From Crocodylus rhombifer (taxonomy: Eukaryota; Chordata; Crocodylia; Crocodylidae): a DNA stretch of 64,000 nt. The position numbers were made by a program, and so were the translations under genes. Below, one piece after another: positions 44,880-56,134 of the stretch (the stretch's first letter is position 1; every line of letters starts with the position of its first letter). The stretch covers positions 1,137,579 to 1,201,578 of the forward strand of contig JAVSML010024722.1 of the NCBI GenBank assembly GCA_038503035.1, in the 5' to 3' direction. The notes under the pieces were generated by a model, which worked only from the letters and a program-made list of their open reading frames with translations, had not been told where the DNA came from and did not search any database.

Positions 44880-45400
44880 CTTTACTCAGCCTCTGGCCCA
44901 AACTTCAGCCTCAGGTGTCTGAAGACCTACCTGGGCCTACTCCCGTCACTCAGGGCTCCACACCACCCCCTCCACTCAGGGCTACTCATCTCTTCCCCCT
45001 TCCCTCAGGGCTCCATACTGCCCCCCTCGCATGGGGCTACTCATCTCTGCTCCAGATCTTGGCCCCCTTCACTGGGGCTTAATACTGTTCCCTTCACTTG
45101 AGGCCACGGGGCTTTCCTCCCCAGTGGGCTCAGGTGGCTGAGGCCATACCTGGCCCCAGCTTTCCCTCTTGGGGTCTTGCACCCCCACAGGCCTCAGGTG
45201 ACCATAGCTGTGCCTGGCTCCCATTCTTCTCCTCAGGGCTTGCAGCCCCACAGGGAGCAGGTGGCTGCAGCCGTGCCTGGCCCCCACTCTCCTCCTTGGG
45301 GTCTTGCACCACACAGGGCTCAGGTGGCCACAGCCGTGCCTGGCCCCAACTGTCTCCGGTGTCACGCAACCCACCCAAAGGCGAGGGCTAGGGTTAAGGT
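44880..45400. repeat. Minisatellite, about 65-bp units
   Basis: At 45110-45365 about four units share CAGGTGGC..AGCCGTGCCTGGCCCC and CTTGGGGTCTTGCACC. At 44940-45080 shorter units begin ACTCAGGGCTCCA or ACTCAGGGCTACTC. Overlapping frames on both strands are repeat artefacts. Confidence 0.6.
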
Positions 45401-47966
45401 ACTCCTACCCACTTTTCACATATTGCAATTAGTTAAAACAACTATCTAACAATCATTTAAATATTCTAAAATGCCTTATATGAAACCTAGGAATGGCAAA
45501 TGAGTGAACATTTAAGAATGTAATGTTTGGCTCTTCATTCATATGCAACCCAAATTTCAGGATTACCTGTTAAAAAGTTCAGAACAGTTTTCATAGCAGG
45601 GCATTGTGTAAGAGCAGTACTTTCAAAATATGCCTTTCAATTACACCCAAGTAAGCTATTCAAAGCGAACAGTTTAATCAATGAATTTGAGCCTTTATTC
45701 TACCTGTAAAGTGTTACAAATGAATTATCCAACAGACAAGTGATACAAATGTATTTTGGCCTCCACCACGTTATGCTTTGTTCACAAACTGTGTTTGCTA
45801 TAGTCATTTATTATTCATTTTTATTGCGTTATGACTGGTCACATTTTTTGCAGTTTCTGTTTCCTGACTGGACCTGTTACAAAGGGTGATGTCACACATT
45901 AAGACACACATTCAAGCAGTTCAGCACATGTTAAATGCCCTCATGAAATTGCAAAATTATTCCCTTTTTAGGTAAGGTTGTCTCCTAACACATACTAACT
46001 TTAATACGTTACATTCCAATGATTTGCAACTTTTGCAAGTGAATGTGTGACAAGGCCCTTTTAAGACGAAGTTCAAACTCTTGGCCCTTTGATTGCCTAA
46101 TAATTAAGAAGGTTAAGAGGTTAGGAGAAGCTAGGTCATAAGACTAAGGAGTCTGGTCATTTAAAATGTTTCCCTTACCAGTACCCTTGAATCATACCTG
46201 GCTTGCAAAATTACGGTTAGAAAAAAATAGATTACTGTAACATCGGTATAGGTCAAATTAGAAATTAACAATCTCTTCTCTCAATCAGCTGCAAAGAGTG
46301 TTACCTGATAATTTTCTGGTTTATTTAATTGCCATCAAGTCAGATCTCTGAGCAGTGGCCTTTAACAACCATAGATGCAAAAGATTAGGTCACACACAAG
46401 TCATTTCACTCTGCTTATTCAAGGCTCTGGCACGGGGTTGAAGGCCTTCATTTAGATGGCTGATACTTTAGGTAAATAGATTAATTTCAAAATGAAACAA
46501 CTGTCAAATATTTGCTTGTGAACAAAGCATCACTAGTAAAAATCTGAAAAATTTTAAAAGTTTACACATTGAAACTCAGTTTACAATATGCTGTAGTGTG
46601 TGTAAAAAATCAGCTATGAAGCCTCCTCTGTTTAAATGAAGAAATCTGGCAAAGTCTTACCAGTGCAAGAGCCTGGATGCAATTTGCACAGATACTTGAC
46701 AAAGGTGACTCAGAATGACATACAAATGTCACTTTTTATCTAGTCCAAAAGAAATACCTGGAACTCAGGAAATACATTAAGGTTCCATAGTTCAACAAAA
46801 GTAGTCTGAGGATAGATCTTTTGGTTTTGAAACTGAGGGTTTTTCCTGAGAAGCATGAAAGTGTACCATGCATATGCAAATATGATCTGGGTCAACTGAT
46901 AGCTTCAGAAGTATTGCACCAAACACAAGTTTTATTTAGTATTTACATACGGGTAGAAAGTTTTGGGAAGACTTGACTACCAAAGAATTACATCTTGAAT
47001 GGTATATTCGTATTTGTGCTGTATTAAGTATTACAAAAACATGTTCATGAGAAATCATTTGAATAAAATCTAGACATTTCCTTTTAAATTCTCAATATTT
47101 TTATCAGTTTTTTGTGAGTATTCATATAGATTTTTTTTATTTGCAAAAATGTTTGTGGAAAGCAAAAATCTTTAGGCCTGTGTGCGTTCATATGGAGAAA
47201 TTACCTTGGATGTCCCATTTCATGTTTATAAAAGTTTTAGACACCCAAAGAGAAAGCAGAAATGGCAATATCATGCGATTTAGATGGTCATTATGTACCT
47301 CAGCTTACAGTCCATCAGAACCTGTTCACAGGGAATTGTGAGATTCAGCCTTCTGTTTAAGCTGATGCTAAATGTGCTACACTAAACTATCCGTTCTATC
47401 CTATTTCTTTGCTACTGGTGAATTACTAGGGGTGCTTTACTATTAGGACCCTGAAAACTGAAATAAGAAATTGGTGTCAGCTGACATCAGGATATCCTTG
47501 GGCATCTAGAGTGTTTCTGAAGGCTACTATCTATGGTGTTTCTGAAGTAGCCTGCCCTTTGGAGGCGATACAAAACAGAAATAAAAATTTCAGCTAGGAG
47601 AGGGTTTGGTTCTTCGGGATCATATTCTAGGACAGTGAAGCTTTCCACTCTTGGGAGAAGTGTGACAACACTAGGGTGAAGCAGTGCTAAATTTTTTAAA
47701 TTCCAGCTCAAGTGGAGGGTGAGAGATTGCCTCTCATGAAGAGATTATGGTGCTCCAGAGCATCCTGGTTGACGCCATTAATGAGATGTTTTTTAAACTG
47801 CACACCATGTCTCAGATATACCATTGCTTGTCCCATTACTTTCCCTCTTGCATCTTAATGTAAACTATGTAGATCCTTATCTGTGTTATTTCTTTCTTGA
47901 TAGAATAGTTTTGAGGATCTTTGAGTTGATAACCTTATTTATAACACAGGATACAAACCCTTCGGA
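45401..47966. other. AT-rich DNA, nothing recognised
   Basis: No open frame with supporting splice sites or codon pattern, and no repeat I can classify. Confidence 0.45.
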
Positions 47967-49317
47967 CAGTGATTCTCAACTTCTTAAACTCAAGGCCCCC
48001 TTTGGAAAATAATATTTTATTTTTCACTATATTTTTTACTATAGCAAAATAATAAAGCAATTATTCTTCTTCAGATAACTCAGAAAAATGGTAACAGGTC
48101 AGACTGTTTTCGACACCGTGGGTTCTCATATGAAATCTCTGGGTTTATTTTGTGAATCATGTTTGCAAACATAACAGTGCTAACATCGCATGGCGCCCTG
48201 AGGAACCCTTGAAAGGGTCTCAAAGAACCCCAGCATATGTGCCAAAGCACTTAGGGTACCTGTCACGTTAAGAGGAGATGGTGCCAGAGAAGCAGCCTGC
48301 AGGTGGTGGGGGAGTGATTAGGGAGTCACCTGACCAGAAGGGGACTGAGCGTGAAGCATATAAGCCCAGGGCCAGATCTGGCCAGGCCCTGTAGCCTCAG
48401 GAGCCAGAGAGAGGAGTTCCTGGCAGCAGCACTCCTAGAAGAGCAACTGAACTGACCTAAGCAACACTAAGCATGGGAACAATGCCTGAGCCCAAAAGGG
48501 GCTAAGAAGAGAGGGCCTGGGGTCCAAAGGGCTGGAGCCCAAGAGGGCAGGTGTCAGCAGGACTAGGGAGCCCAAAGGTCTTACTGGCCAAGAAGCAGGG
48601 CCAGAGTGTAGGCCAACCGCAGGCCAGGGACCACAGCCAAAAACTGAGTGGGACAAAGACCCTGTAGCCCAGGAAAAGCATGTGTCAGTCAGCAGGTCAT
48701 CAATCCAGGAGGGGCCAGATGGAATAGAGGGCCTGTAGCCCAGAGGGAGAGAGCCCAAGCCCAGGAGGGGCTGAGAAGACAGACAGCCTGGGACCAGAGT
48801 GCCTGAGCCCAGAGAGAGTGTGTCAGCAGGCCCAGAGCCCAGGAGGGGCAAGTGTCAGCAGGGTCAGGGAGGTCTCACTAGCCTAGGAGCAGGGCTAGGA
48901 TCTAGGCAGACCACAATTCAGGGACCACTGCCAGAGACTGCTGAGGTTGGCCTAGAGATCTCAACTGGCCTAGGCAGGGCCAGGGTCTAGCAAGAACAAA
49001 GGTCAGGGACCGCACCTGGAGACCAAGTAACCCATAGCCCAGGAGGGGTGTGTGACATCAGGGAAGAGTATCACCTGCAGGGCATGGGAGTATGTATTGG
49101 GAAGGACAGCACCTATGTTTAAGCTTGCTCTATGAGCCTTAGGCAGCCTCCCTCCAAAGAGAAAAATTGCATCCAAGGCATGGGGGCAAGTTAGGAGGGG
49201 AGGGCAGCCTAGAATTGGAGCTGGGCAGGGATTGTATGGCCACTAGGGAGCATTGTAACCACCCCTGGAGCATGAACCTGTTGCAGCATGCCACAGCACT
49301 CTGGTTGAGAATCACTG
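47967..49317. mobile_element. hAT element carrying an LTR-like insertion
   Basis: Both ends carry a perfect 14-base inverted repeat, CAGTGATTCTCAAC, a classic hAT terminus. The left inner part is CTTAAACTCAAGGCCCCC and the right inner part (minus strand) GAGTGCTGTGGCATGCTGCA. The central kilobase is the LTR-like repeat copy B, so the DNA element itself was only about 350 bp. Flanking 8-mers CCTTCGGA and CACTAGAA match at half of the positions, so a duplication cannot be claimed. Confidence 0.7.
48247..49270 (+). repeat. LTR-like repeat, copy B
   Basis: The counterpart of 16772-17620. GCACTTAGGGTACCTGTCAC starts it, TTAAGAGGAGATGG follows, GAAGCATATAAGCCCAGGGC supplies a TATA-like box, and GAGAGGAGTTCCTGG lies downstream. 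The middle contains repeated phrases AGCCCAGGAGGGGC and GTGTCAGCAGG. The end near CCACCCCTGGAGCATGAACC also matches copy A. It lies inside the hAT element at 47967-49317. Confidence 0.5.
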
Positions 49318-49401
49318 CACTAGAAACATGGCACAATTCACTTGTCTAGGACTATAAAAGTTAAGAACCATAGGTTACCTATTAAAGTACTACCTTATAA
49401 G

Positions 49402-49945
49402 CAGGGATCTGGGTTTTTTGTTTCCCATGGAAAAAATGAGTAAAACATGGTTTTGCCCCTTACTGAAGTAAAACACAGCTTTCTCATTTTAGCAAAGAAA
49501 CCCAAGGATTTTGCAGTTTTGCAATGAGCCCTCTTCAGGCTGGCAGAGTTGCAGCCTACAGGGGGAATGGGTGGAGGGTGGTCAGGCAGTGGGTGAGATG
49601 TGCAGGTATATGTCAGGCAGCCTGGAGAGCAGCTCCCATAAGTAAGATGCAGAGGGGTAGAGGAAGTTGGACAGGGCTGGGGATGCTGCCCAGCTGGGTG
49701 GTGTGTGGGGATTGGGCCCCAGAGCCACAATGCACAGCTGCAGGGCTCCAGCAGGGAACGGGGACAGTGCTGTAGGTGGCTCTTTTGGCAGGCAGGGGTG
49801 AGGCCAACTCCCCACTGCTGCACGCACTCCCAGGGGAGAAGGGGGGCACATGCTGCCTCAATCTGTGTTTGAGGTGGGGGTAGTCACAGGCTGTGCACTG
49901 CAGGCTTGGGCTCCCACCCTGCTACCCTCCCCCAGGGCCTCCAAA
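49402..49945. mobile_element. hAT-like element, left end only
   Basis: CAGGGATCTGGGTTTTTTGT and TTTCCCATGGAAAAA match the left end of the element at 42433-43220, and TTTTAGCAAAGAAACCCA continues the match. The corresponding right terminus is not found before the foldback element at 49948 begins, so it is truncated or overwritten. Confidence 0.5.
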
Positions 49946-49947
49946 GT

Positions 49948-50756
49948 AGAGCTGTGCAAAATTTCAGTCACTGATTCGATTTGTCAGAGATTCAGACTAA
50001 TTCGGTGGCCAAATCTCTGAATCCAAATTGAATCAGGAGACCCTTTAATCTCTCCAAATCGAATCAGAATCCTCTGAATCGATTCAGAAAGATTTGATGA
50101 TTTGGACATAAACACAGCTTTAAATGTTTTTTCTACATACCTCAGGGTACCAGATGGCTCATAAATGCTGCGATGGTGGGGTGGATGGAATGTCCCACAG
50201 GAGCACAGGGGTAGGGTCCCCAGCACACTCGGCAGCAGACCTGGAAGTGGAGCCGAGCCCTTCCAGTCCACTTTTGAGTCCACCAGGGAGCATGCAGGGG
50301 ACCCCCCCTGCATCCCCCAGCTCAGCAATCTGGGGGGGCACCCAGGGTCCTCCTGCAGCCAATCACTGAGTTGGGGAGGCACAGGCGGGGAGTCCCCAGC
50401 AGTACTCAGCAGTGGACATGGAAGTGGACTGGAAGTACTTCTGGTCCACTTCCGGGTTTGCCACCAAGCACACGGGGGAACCCCCCATGCTTCTGTGAGA
50501 CGCTCCATCCACCCCACCATTGTAATGTTCACAAGCCATGCCTGATACTTCAAGGTATGTAGAAAAAACATTTAAGTCTGTGTCTATGGCCAAATCATGG
50601 ATTCTCTGAATCAGCTTCGAATCTTCAGATTTGGATTCGGCCAAATCGAACTGGGGACAGTGATCCGAATCAACTAATCGAATCACTGTCCCTGATTCAG
50701 GCCGAATCTGAATCTGAATTGAATACAGCCCCATTTTGCACACCACGGCCCAGCAC
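49948..50756. mobile_element. Foldback element with long inverted arms
   Basis: It starts TAGAGCTGTGCAAAAT and ends ATTTTGCACACCAC. Arms contain GATTCGATTTG motifs, a repeated ACATTTAAAG/CTTTAAATGTTTTTTCTACA pair (50109-50133 and 50557-50580) and CACCCCACCAT/ATGGTGGGGTGGA (50172 and 50508). The centre carries GC-rich imperfect repeats. Its termini resemble those of the hAT element at 1820-2447. No target duplication was found. Frames of up to 214 codons here are palindrome artefacts. Confidence 0.65.
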
Positions 50757-52329
50757 GTGTAGTGCTGCAGGGCACAGCATGGCCATGCAGGAAAGCTGGA
50801 GAGCTGCTGCAAGCTCTGCACTACCCGGGCAACGCATGCCTGAGTACAACCCCATGCCACCGTCCTGCATGCCTGGACTGCAGGGGAAGGATGGAAAGTA
50901 GCATGTGAAAGGTGTGTTGTCCACTGAATGTTCACAAATGCAGGTGGGGAAACTGAGGCAAAGGACAAAGAAACTGTGAGTGTGGTGGTGGTCTGGTATC
51001 TGTACAAATCAACTGTTGGTTTATTGTTGTTATGGGGTCTTAATGCTATGTTCCTTTACCTAAAGTCTCCTTTGTTTTATACACAGACTCAGGGATTGTG
51101 GGAAGGGGAGTACTACTGATTAAGGGCAGCTGAGCAAGGTATTTAGCTTTTCTCAGCTTTTTGGGTGACAGCTCAAAGAGATTACATTTATTTTCAAGAG
51201 AAACTTCTAGATATTTTAAATTCAACTAAAATAGTTGAAATTAAATATATCTAATTTTTTTATACTTTGTTTTTAATGCTTAGGCATAAGAGAGTATGGT
51301 TAAGACCTTGAAATTAAACCCTCAATACTTTTTGCAAATTATTAGAATAATGTATTATTTACAATAATTCTGATCAAGTTGCTGCATGAACTCAGAAATA
51401 ACCATTTTCCATGGTAATGATTTCAGCTATTATCAAGAGCACCCCCAAATAATGATTCATAGAACATTTAAAAAACCCATTGTAACATAAGAAAGATTTC
51501 ATTCTAGGAACAAGTCCACAAACATGTTCAATAATAAGCCACGTGCCATTTTTTTCCAGGTAGTATTCATAACATCACTTGCTAAGCTTTTATCAAGCAT
51601 GAGTTATCTAACCTTTGATAAGACTCAAAATCAGAGCTTCAGTAAGAGCATTATATGAGGAAAGCAATGTCCACTGTGCTAGCAGGTTCTTTCCTAACAC
51701 CTGCTGTATTGCTACACTTGAACTTCCCCATTCCTGCCAATAATTTCCAGTTTAAGATGACTAATATCATTAGTCACTGTTCTTAAGAAATATACCTTCT
51801 AATACAGTATGAGTACAGTATGAGTACTGCAACAAGATACTTACTAAACATTTTTATTTGCAAAGGTCCATATAAACAAAGAAACTGCAGTTATTCAGTT
51901 TCCCGTAGTTTCAAAATGTATATTCACATTGTTCCACAAAAATTCAACACCTCCTTTCCCTTAGCATGTTACACTGCCTTTATTATTTTAGCTACTAATT
52001 AAAAAACTGCTCAGTTAAGACTGAAAAAGCCACTCTACAATCTTGTCACTATTTAGCTCCTTTCGTACGCCCTTTAATTACTGATTGACTACAGCTATAT
52101 TTGGTCCCACACTCACACATCATCCATTGCTTCTTGGTGTTGTGACGGTCCAATTTTAAATATACAGGCAGAAATGATGAAGTATTTTCATAAATTGTGA
52201 AGGCAAAAGGTACCATTATGGTCATATACTCTACAACTTCCTGTATAATGCAGGTCACAGAAATTTGACCATTAATTCCTGTACCATGTTCAATAACTTG
52301 TGGTTGAGCTAATGTATATCTTTTAGGAT
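50757..52329. other. AT-rich DNA, nothing recognised
   Basis: A splice-bounded 52-base segment at about 51093-51144 has stops in all three frames. No gene supported. Confidence 0.4.
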
Positions 52330-52560
52330 GCTATCCCATTTTCAAGACTTCAAGTGATAAAGGTTCTACCACATCCCTCAGTAAACTGTTCTAGGAGTTA
52401 ATTACCCTCACTGTTAAAAAATTGCACCTCATTTCCACTAGAATTTTTCTGGCTTCAGTCACTGGATATAGATTTTATAATGCCTTTACCTTCTAGATTA
52501 ACAATAATATATTCTTCCTATGTAGATATTTATTCTATATGCTAAGCATAGATATAGGTA
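52330..52560 (-). mobile_element. Ancient CR1/L3-type LINE relic, antisense
   Basis: TTAATTACCCTCACTGTTAA, TTGCACCTCATTTCCACTAG and CTTCAGTCACTGGATATAGA follow the pattern of the 3' region of an old CR1-related LINE read in reverse. Diverged, so classification is tentative. Confidence 0.45.
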
Positions 52561-52689
52561 AATAGGAATCTTCTGAAAGGGTGATTTCAGCACAGATAAA
52601 GTTGCCATGAACACTGGGGAGGATAGAACAGGAGGAGGGGGATAAGAAGAAGGAAGAAGTAGAGGAGCAATACTGGGTCCACCTCACCC

Positions 52690-53365
52690 AATATCATATC
52701 TCTGGCCATCTGGGGGGAACCCAGGCAAGTGTGGGGCTGTCTTCTTGTCACTCCTCCACTCATGTCTTGGGCTGCAGTTTCACTGGTTGGCATCTACAGG
52801 CTCCCTTGACTCATTCAGAGGGCAGTGGGTGCTGGCCAGTGTGCTCTGCTCAGTGTCGCTTTCTGAATCCCTTGTTATTAACCTGTGATCTCACTTCTGT
52901 TCCTGTTTTTTTTGTTGTTGTCCCAAGCATTCAGTTGATGTGTTCTCAGTGGCCGCCTTTCTTCAGGGAAGCTTATAGTTTTCCACAGTGGGCCAAAGCC
53001 CAGGATGCCATGGCACATCAAATAGGCCTTTCTGACCATCTGGGGGGAATCTGGGCTAGTGTAGGGCTCTTTTCCTGGCATTCCTCTACTCATGTCTCCA
53101 GACGGAGTTGTACTGGTTAGCATCCACAAGCTTCCTCAACTCATTAAGGGGGGGGGCAGTGGGCACTAGGTGGTGTGCCTTGCTTGGTGTCTCCTTCTGG
53201 ATCCCTTGTTATTAACCTTCAACCTAAAACTTCCATTCATTTTCTTTTTAGTTGTCCCAAGTAATCAGTTGATATGTCCCCAGTGTTCTCCTTTATTAAG
53301 GGAGGCTTATAGTTTTCTGTGATGGGTTGAAGCCCATGAGCCTGCGGCAGATCAAATAGTAGTGC
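52690..53365. repeat. Two-copy tandem repeat, 330-bp period
   Basis: CCATCTGGGGGGAA begins at 52706 and again at 53036. Between them the order of landmarks is the same in both copies: ACTCATGTCT, CTCATT..GGGCAGTGGG, TCCCTTGTTATTAACCT, GTTGTCCCAAG, GGAAGCTTATAGTTTTC/GGAGGCTTATAGTTTTC. Roughly 75-80 percent identical by eye. The second copy ends with the start of another unit (GGCAGATCAAATAG). Confidence 0.75.
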
Positions 53366-53945
53366 TGCATGACATTCTGCCAGCTGTTTCGTTTCGACAC
53401 TGTTTTGACTCATTTTGAGCTCGAAACAGTGAAAATGAAATGAAATGAAGGGCTTCAAACCAGGCTTGAAATGGAACAAGGGCAGTCAAAATGTTCTGAA
53501 AGTTTCTAAACGTTGTTTCGATGCAGCCCAGCTGAGTTCCCCTCCCCAGCACTACGAACGAACGGGCTGGGGAAGGGAACTCACCCAGCTGAGCACAGTT
53601 CCCCTCCCCAGCACTACGAACGGGCTGGGGAAGGGAACTCANNNNNNNNNNACAGTTCCCCTCCCCAGCACTACGAACGGGCTGGGGAAGGGAACTCAGC
53701 CCAGCTGAGCAGAGTTCCCCTCCCCAGTGCTAGGATCAGGCTGGGGAAGGGACCTCAGCCCAGCTCAGCTGCGTTCCCCTCCCCAACCTGATCCTAGCAC
53801 TGTGGAGGGGAACTCCGTTCAGCTGGGCTGCATACTCTTACCCAGCCTAATCAATCACAGTGCTGGGGAGGGGAACTGAGCGATCAGGCTCAGTTCCCTT
53901 CCCCAGCTTGATTGGGCTGAGGAAGGAAACTGAGCCTCATCACAC
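53366..53945. repeat. Hairpin-forming satellite with assembly gap
   Basis: Begins with TGTTTCGTTTCGAC and GAGCTCGAAACAGTG (itself inverted), then several roughly 45-bp units of the form GTTCCCCTCCCCAG...CTGGGGAAGGGAAC, each a small palindrome. Some units occur in inverted order after 53760. Ten N bases at 53642-53651 mark an unresolved junction, so copy number is unknown. Confidence 0.7.
53642..53651. other. Assembly gap (10 N)
   Basis: Ten consecutive undetermined bases inside the hairpin satellite. The size is probably nominal. Confidence 0.98.
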
Positions 53946-54814
53946 AGCCCCCACAGCCCTCCCAGGGTTGCGGCCTCTGATCTACCTGCCGGATGAGAGA
54001 AGCCAGGTTCTGCTGCCTGGGACCTACAGCATCCAGCACCTGTCAAGGGGCGGGGATACCCAGGCAGCCCTTGACAGCCTGCCAAAACTAGGTAAGCGGA
54101 CCTCTGTCCAAAATAATTGCCTACCCCGATCTAGAGTGATCTGTCCCCTGTTCATTACCCTCCCTACTGTGGGGCAGAGCTGTGCTGGTACCCAGCGCAT
54201 TCACAGGTGGCAGATAGTGGAATGACCTTCAGGGAAGTTTAGTTGTGAAATAAGCAGGGCTAACGCTGAAGAATAAGCAGTTGCAGACTAAGCAGCAGCA
54301 GTACCACCAGGATGTGGTGAGGACAGCAGACATCAATGGTTTCCCTCCTGAAAAGCCACATATCCTTTGGCAGTTCTGTAACATAGTGAGTACAGGTCAC
54401 CACTATAAGAAGCCTGCCCAGCCCCCAGCCATGGGTCTACAAGTCCTCCGTGTCAGAGCAAGTGGAAGGAGATGTTAGAATCTCAACAGCTCCCAAAGAC
54501 AGGTGAAGGCTGCAGCAAAACAAGATCTCCAGCTGTCTTGGACTCATTGCCATTAGATCAGGATCCCAGTCTGTCAAGAGCCATGTGGAAACTGATGTGT
54601 AGCAGGTTCTCCACAATAAAAGAAGTCACAAACAGGTGTCTTCCATGAAAACAGTTTTTCCAGCTCTCTGCTCACCCCACAGGGAGAAGGGGCTAGAAAA
54701 GGTGCCCTAAATATAGCCTGTCTAATACAGTATTCTGTATTTCTTCCAGACTGGATAATTGTATCCAGCGGGATCACCTTTACTGCAGTTGAATACACCG
54801 AGGAAGACACACCA

Positions 54815-55321
54815 TCATTTTTGTGACCTGGAACATCAGAACCAGACCCTTCAGAGTCCCAAACTGCAATCGTGGCCTGAGAACTCATATGACACAACAT
54901 TGATATAGCTGCACTGAGCGAGACCCAGTGAGTGAGCTATGGACATCTCAAAGAACATGGAGGCAGCTAAACCTTCTTCTTCTGGAAGCGCAAACAGGAA
55001 GGAGAATGCTGCCTTCACAGAGTTGGTTTTGCCATTAGGAGTGAACTTATAAACCAACTCAATGAATTCCCTATTGGAATTAATAAGCACCTCATAACTT
55101 GCCATCTTAAACTGGTGGGGAGCCAATATGCCACTGTCATCAGCGTATATGTCCCAACTCTTGACACTGCTAATGAAATCAAGGAGGAATTCTACATCAA
55201 CCTTGGCCAAGTCCTCTCTGATGTTCTGGAGGGAAACAAACTTATTCTTCTTGTGATTTCAATGCTAGAGTCAGAAGGGATTCTAACCTCTGGAAACAAA
55301 CCATCAGCAAGGAAAGAGTAG
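54815..55321 (+). pseudogene. LINE endonuclease, broken
   Basis: APE-type endonuclease remnants: TWNIRT with the conserved Asn, ALSETQ with the catalytic Glu at about 54920, YVPTLDTANEIKEEFYINLG and LILLVISM where LLGDFNA is expected, so the catalytic aspartate/asparagine region has been altered. Frames change several times. Confidence 0.7.
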
Positions 55322-56134
55322 GAAAGGTCTACTCTAGTGTCTTTCACTTCTTGACCAAATGCACAGAACATGGACTCACCATCACCAACACTGTGTTCCA
55401 CCAGAAAAACAGGCACAAGAAATCATGACAACACCCATGATCTAAACATTAGCACTTGATTGACTATGTCATCATCCCTGCCTAGGATCACAAAAATGTC
55501 TGCATTACCCAAGCTATGCTAGGTGCTGATGATTGCTAGACTGATCATGGACTCATATGTTTCATTATGTATATCAAACTGGCTGTTAAACTATGGCTGA
55601 AGCAGAAGCAATAGCAATGGAAGATAAACATTGAAGAACATAAAGCCCCAAGTAAGCAAGACCACTTCCACTAGTGCCTCAGTGAAAAACTGGTGAAGTC
55701 CAATCAACAACAATGGGAGAATGTTATCAGCATGTGGGGTGCCCTCAAGGCCACCACCATCAGTGCTGCCCTGTGAAGAAATTCTTGGATTCTCTACCAA
55801 GAAACATCAAGACTGATTTGATGAGAATGACTGGGAGATCCAAGAGCTGATTGATCACAAACACAAGGCCTTTTGTGGTTAGCAAAACAACGCCAACTCC
55901 AAACAAAAGAAGTTGAATCTCCAACAAGCCAGTTCAGATGTCTGAAGGGGACCTGTGATATGGAGAACAAATGGTGGGAAGACAAGGCTAAGGAAATTCA
56001 ACATCTCACTGACATCCACAATATGCACAGTTTCTTCAGAGCTACCAAAGCCATCTATGGTTCAAGCAGTCATGGACCAACCCCCTTGAGACTTAAGGAT
56101 AGAAAAGACCTGATCAAGAGAAGGGGATCCATCA

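Noticed and set aside
49984..51007. Frames of 126-214 codons on both strands
   Set aside because: They arise from the foldback element and its inverted arms; the same text appears on both strands.
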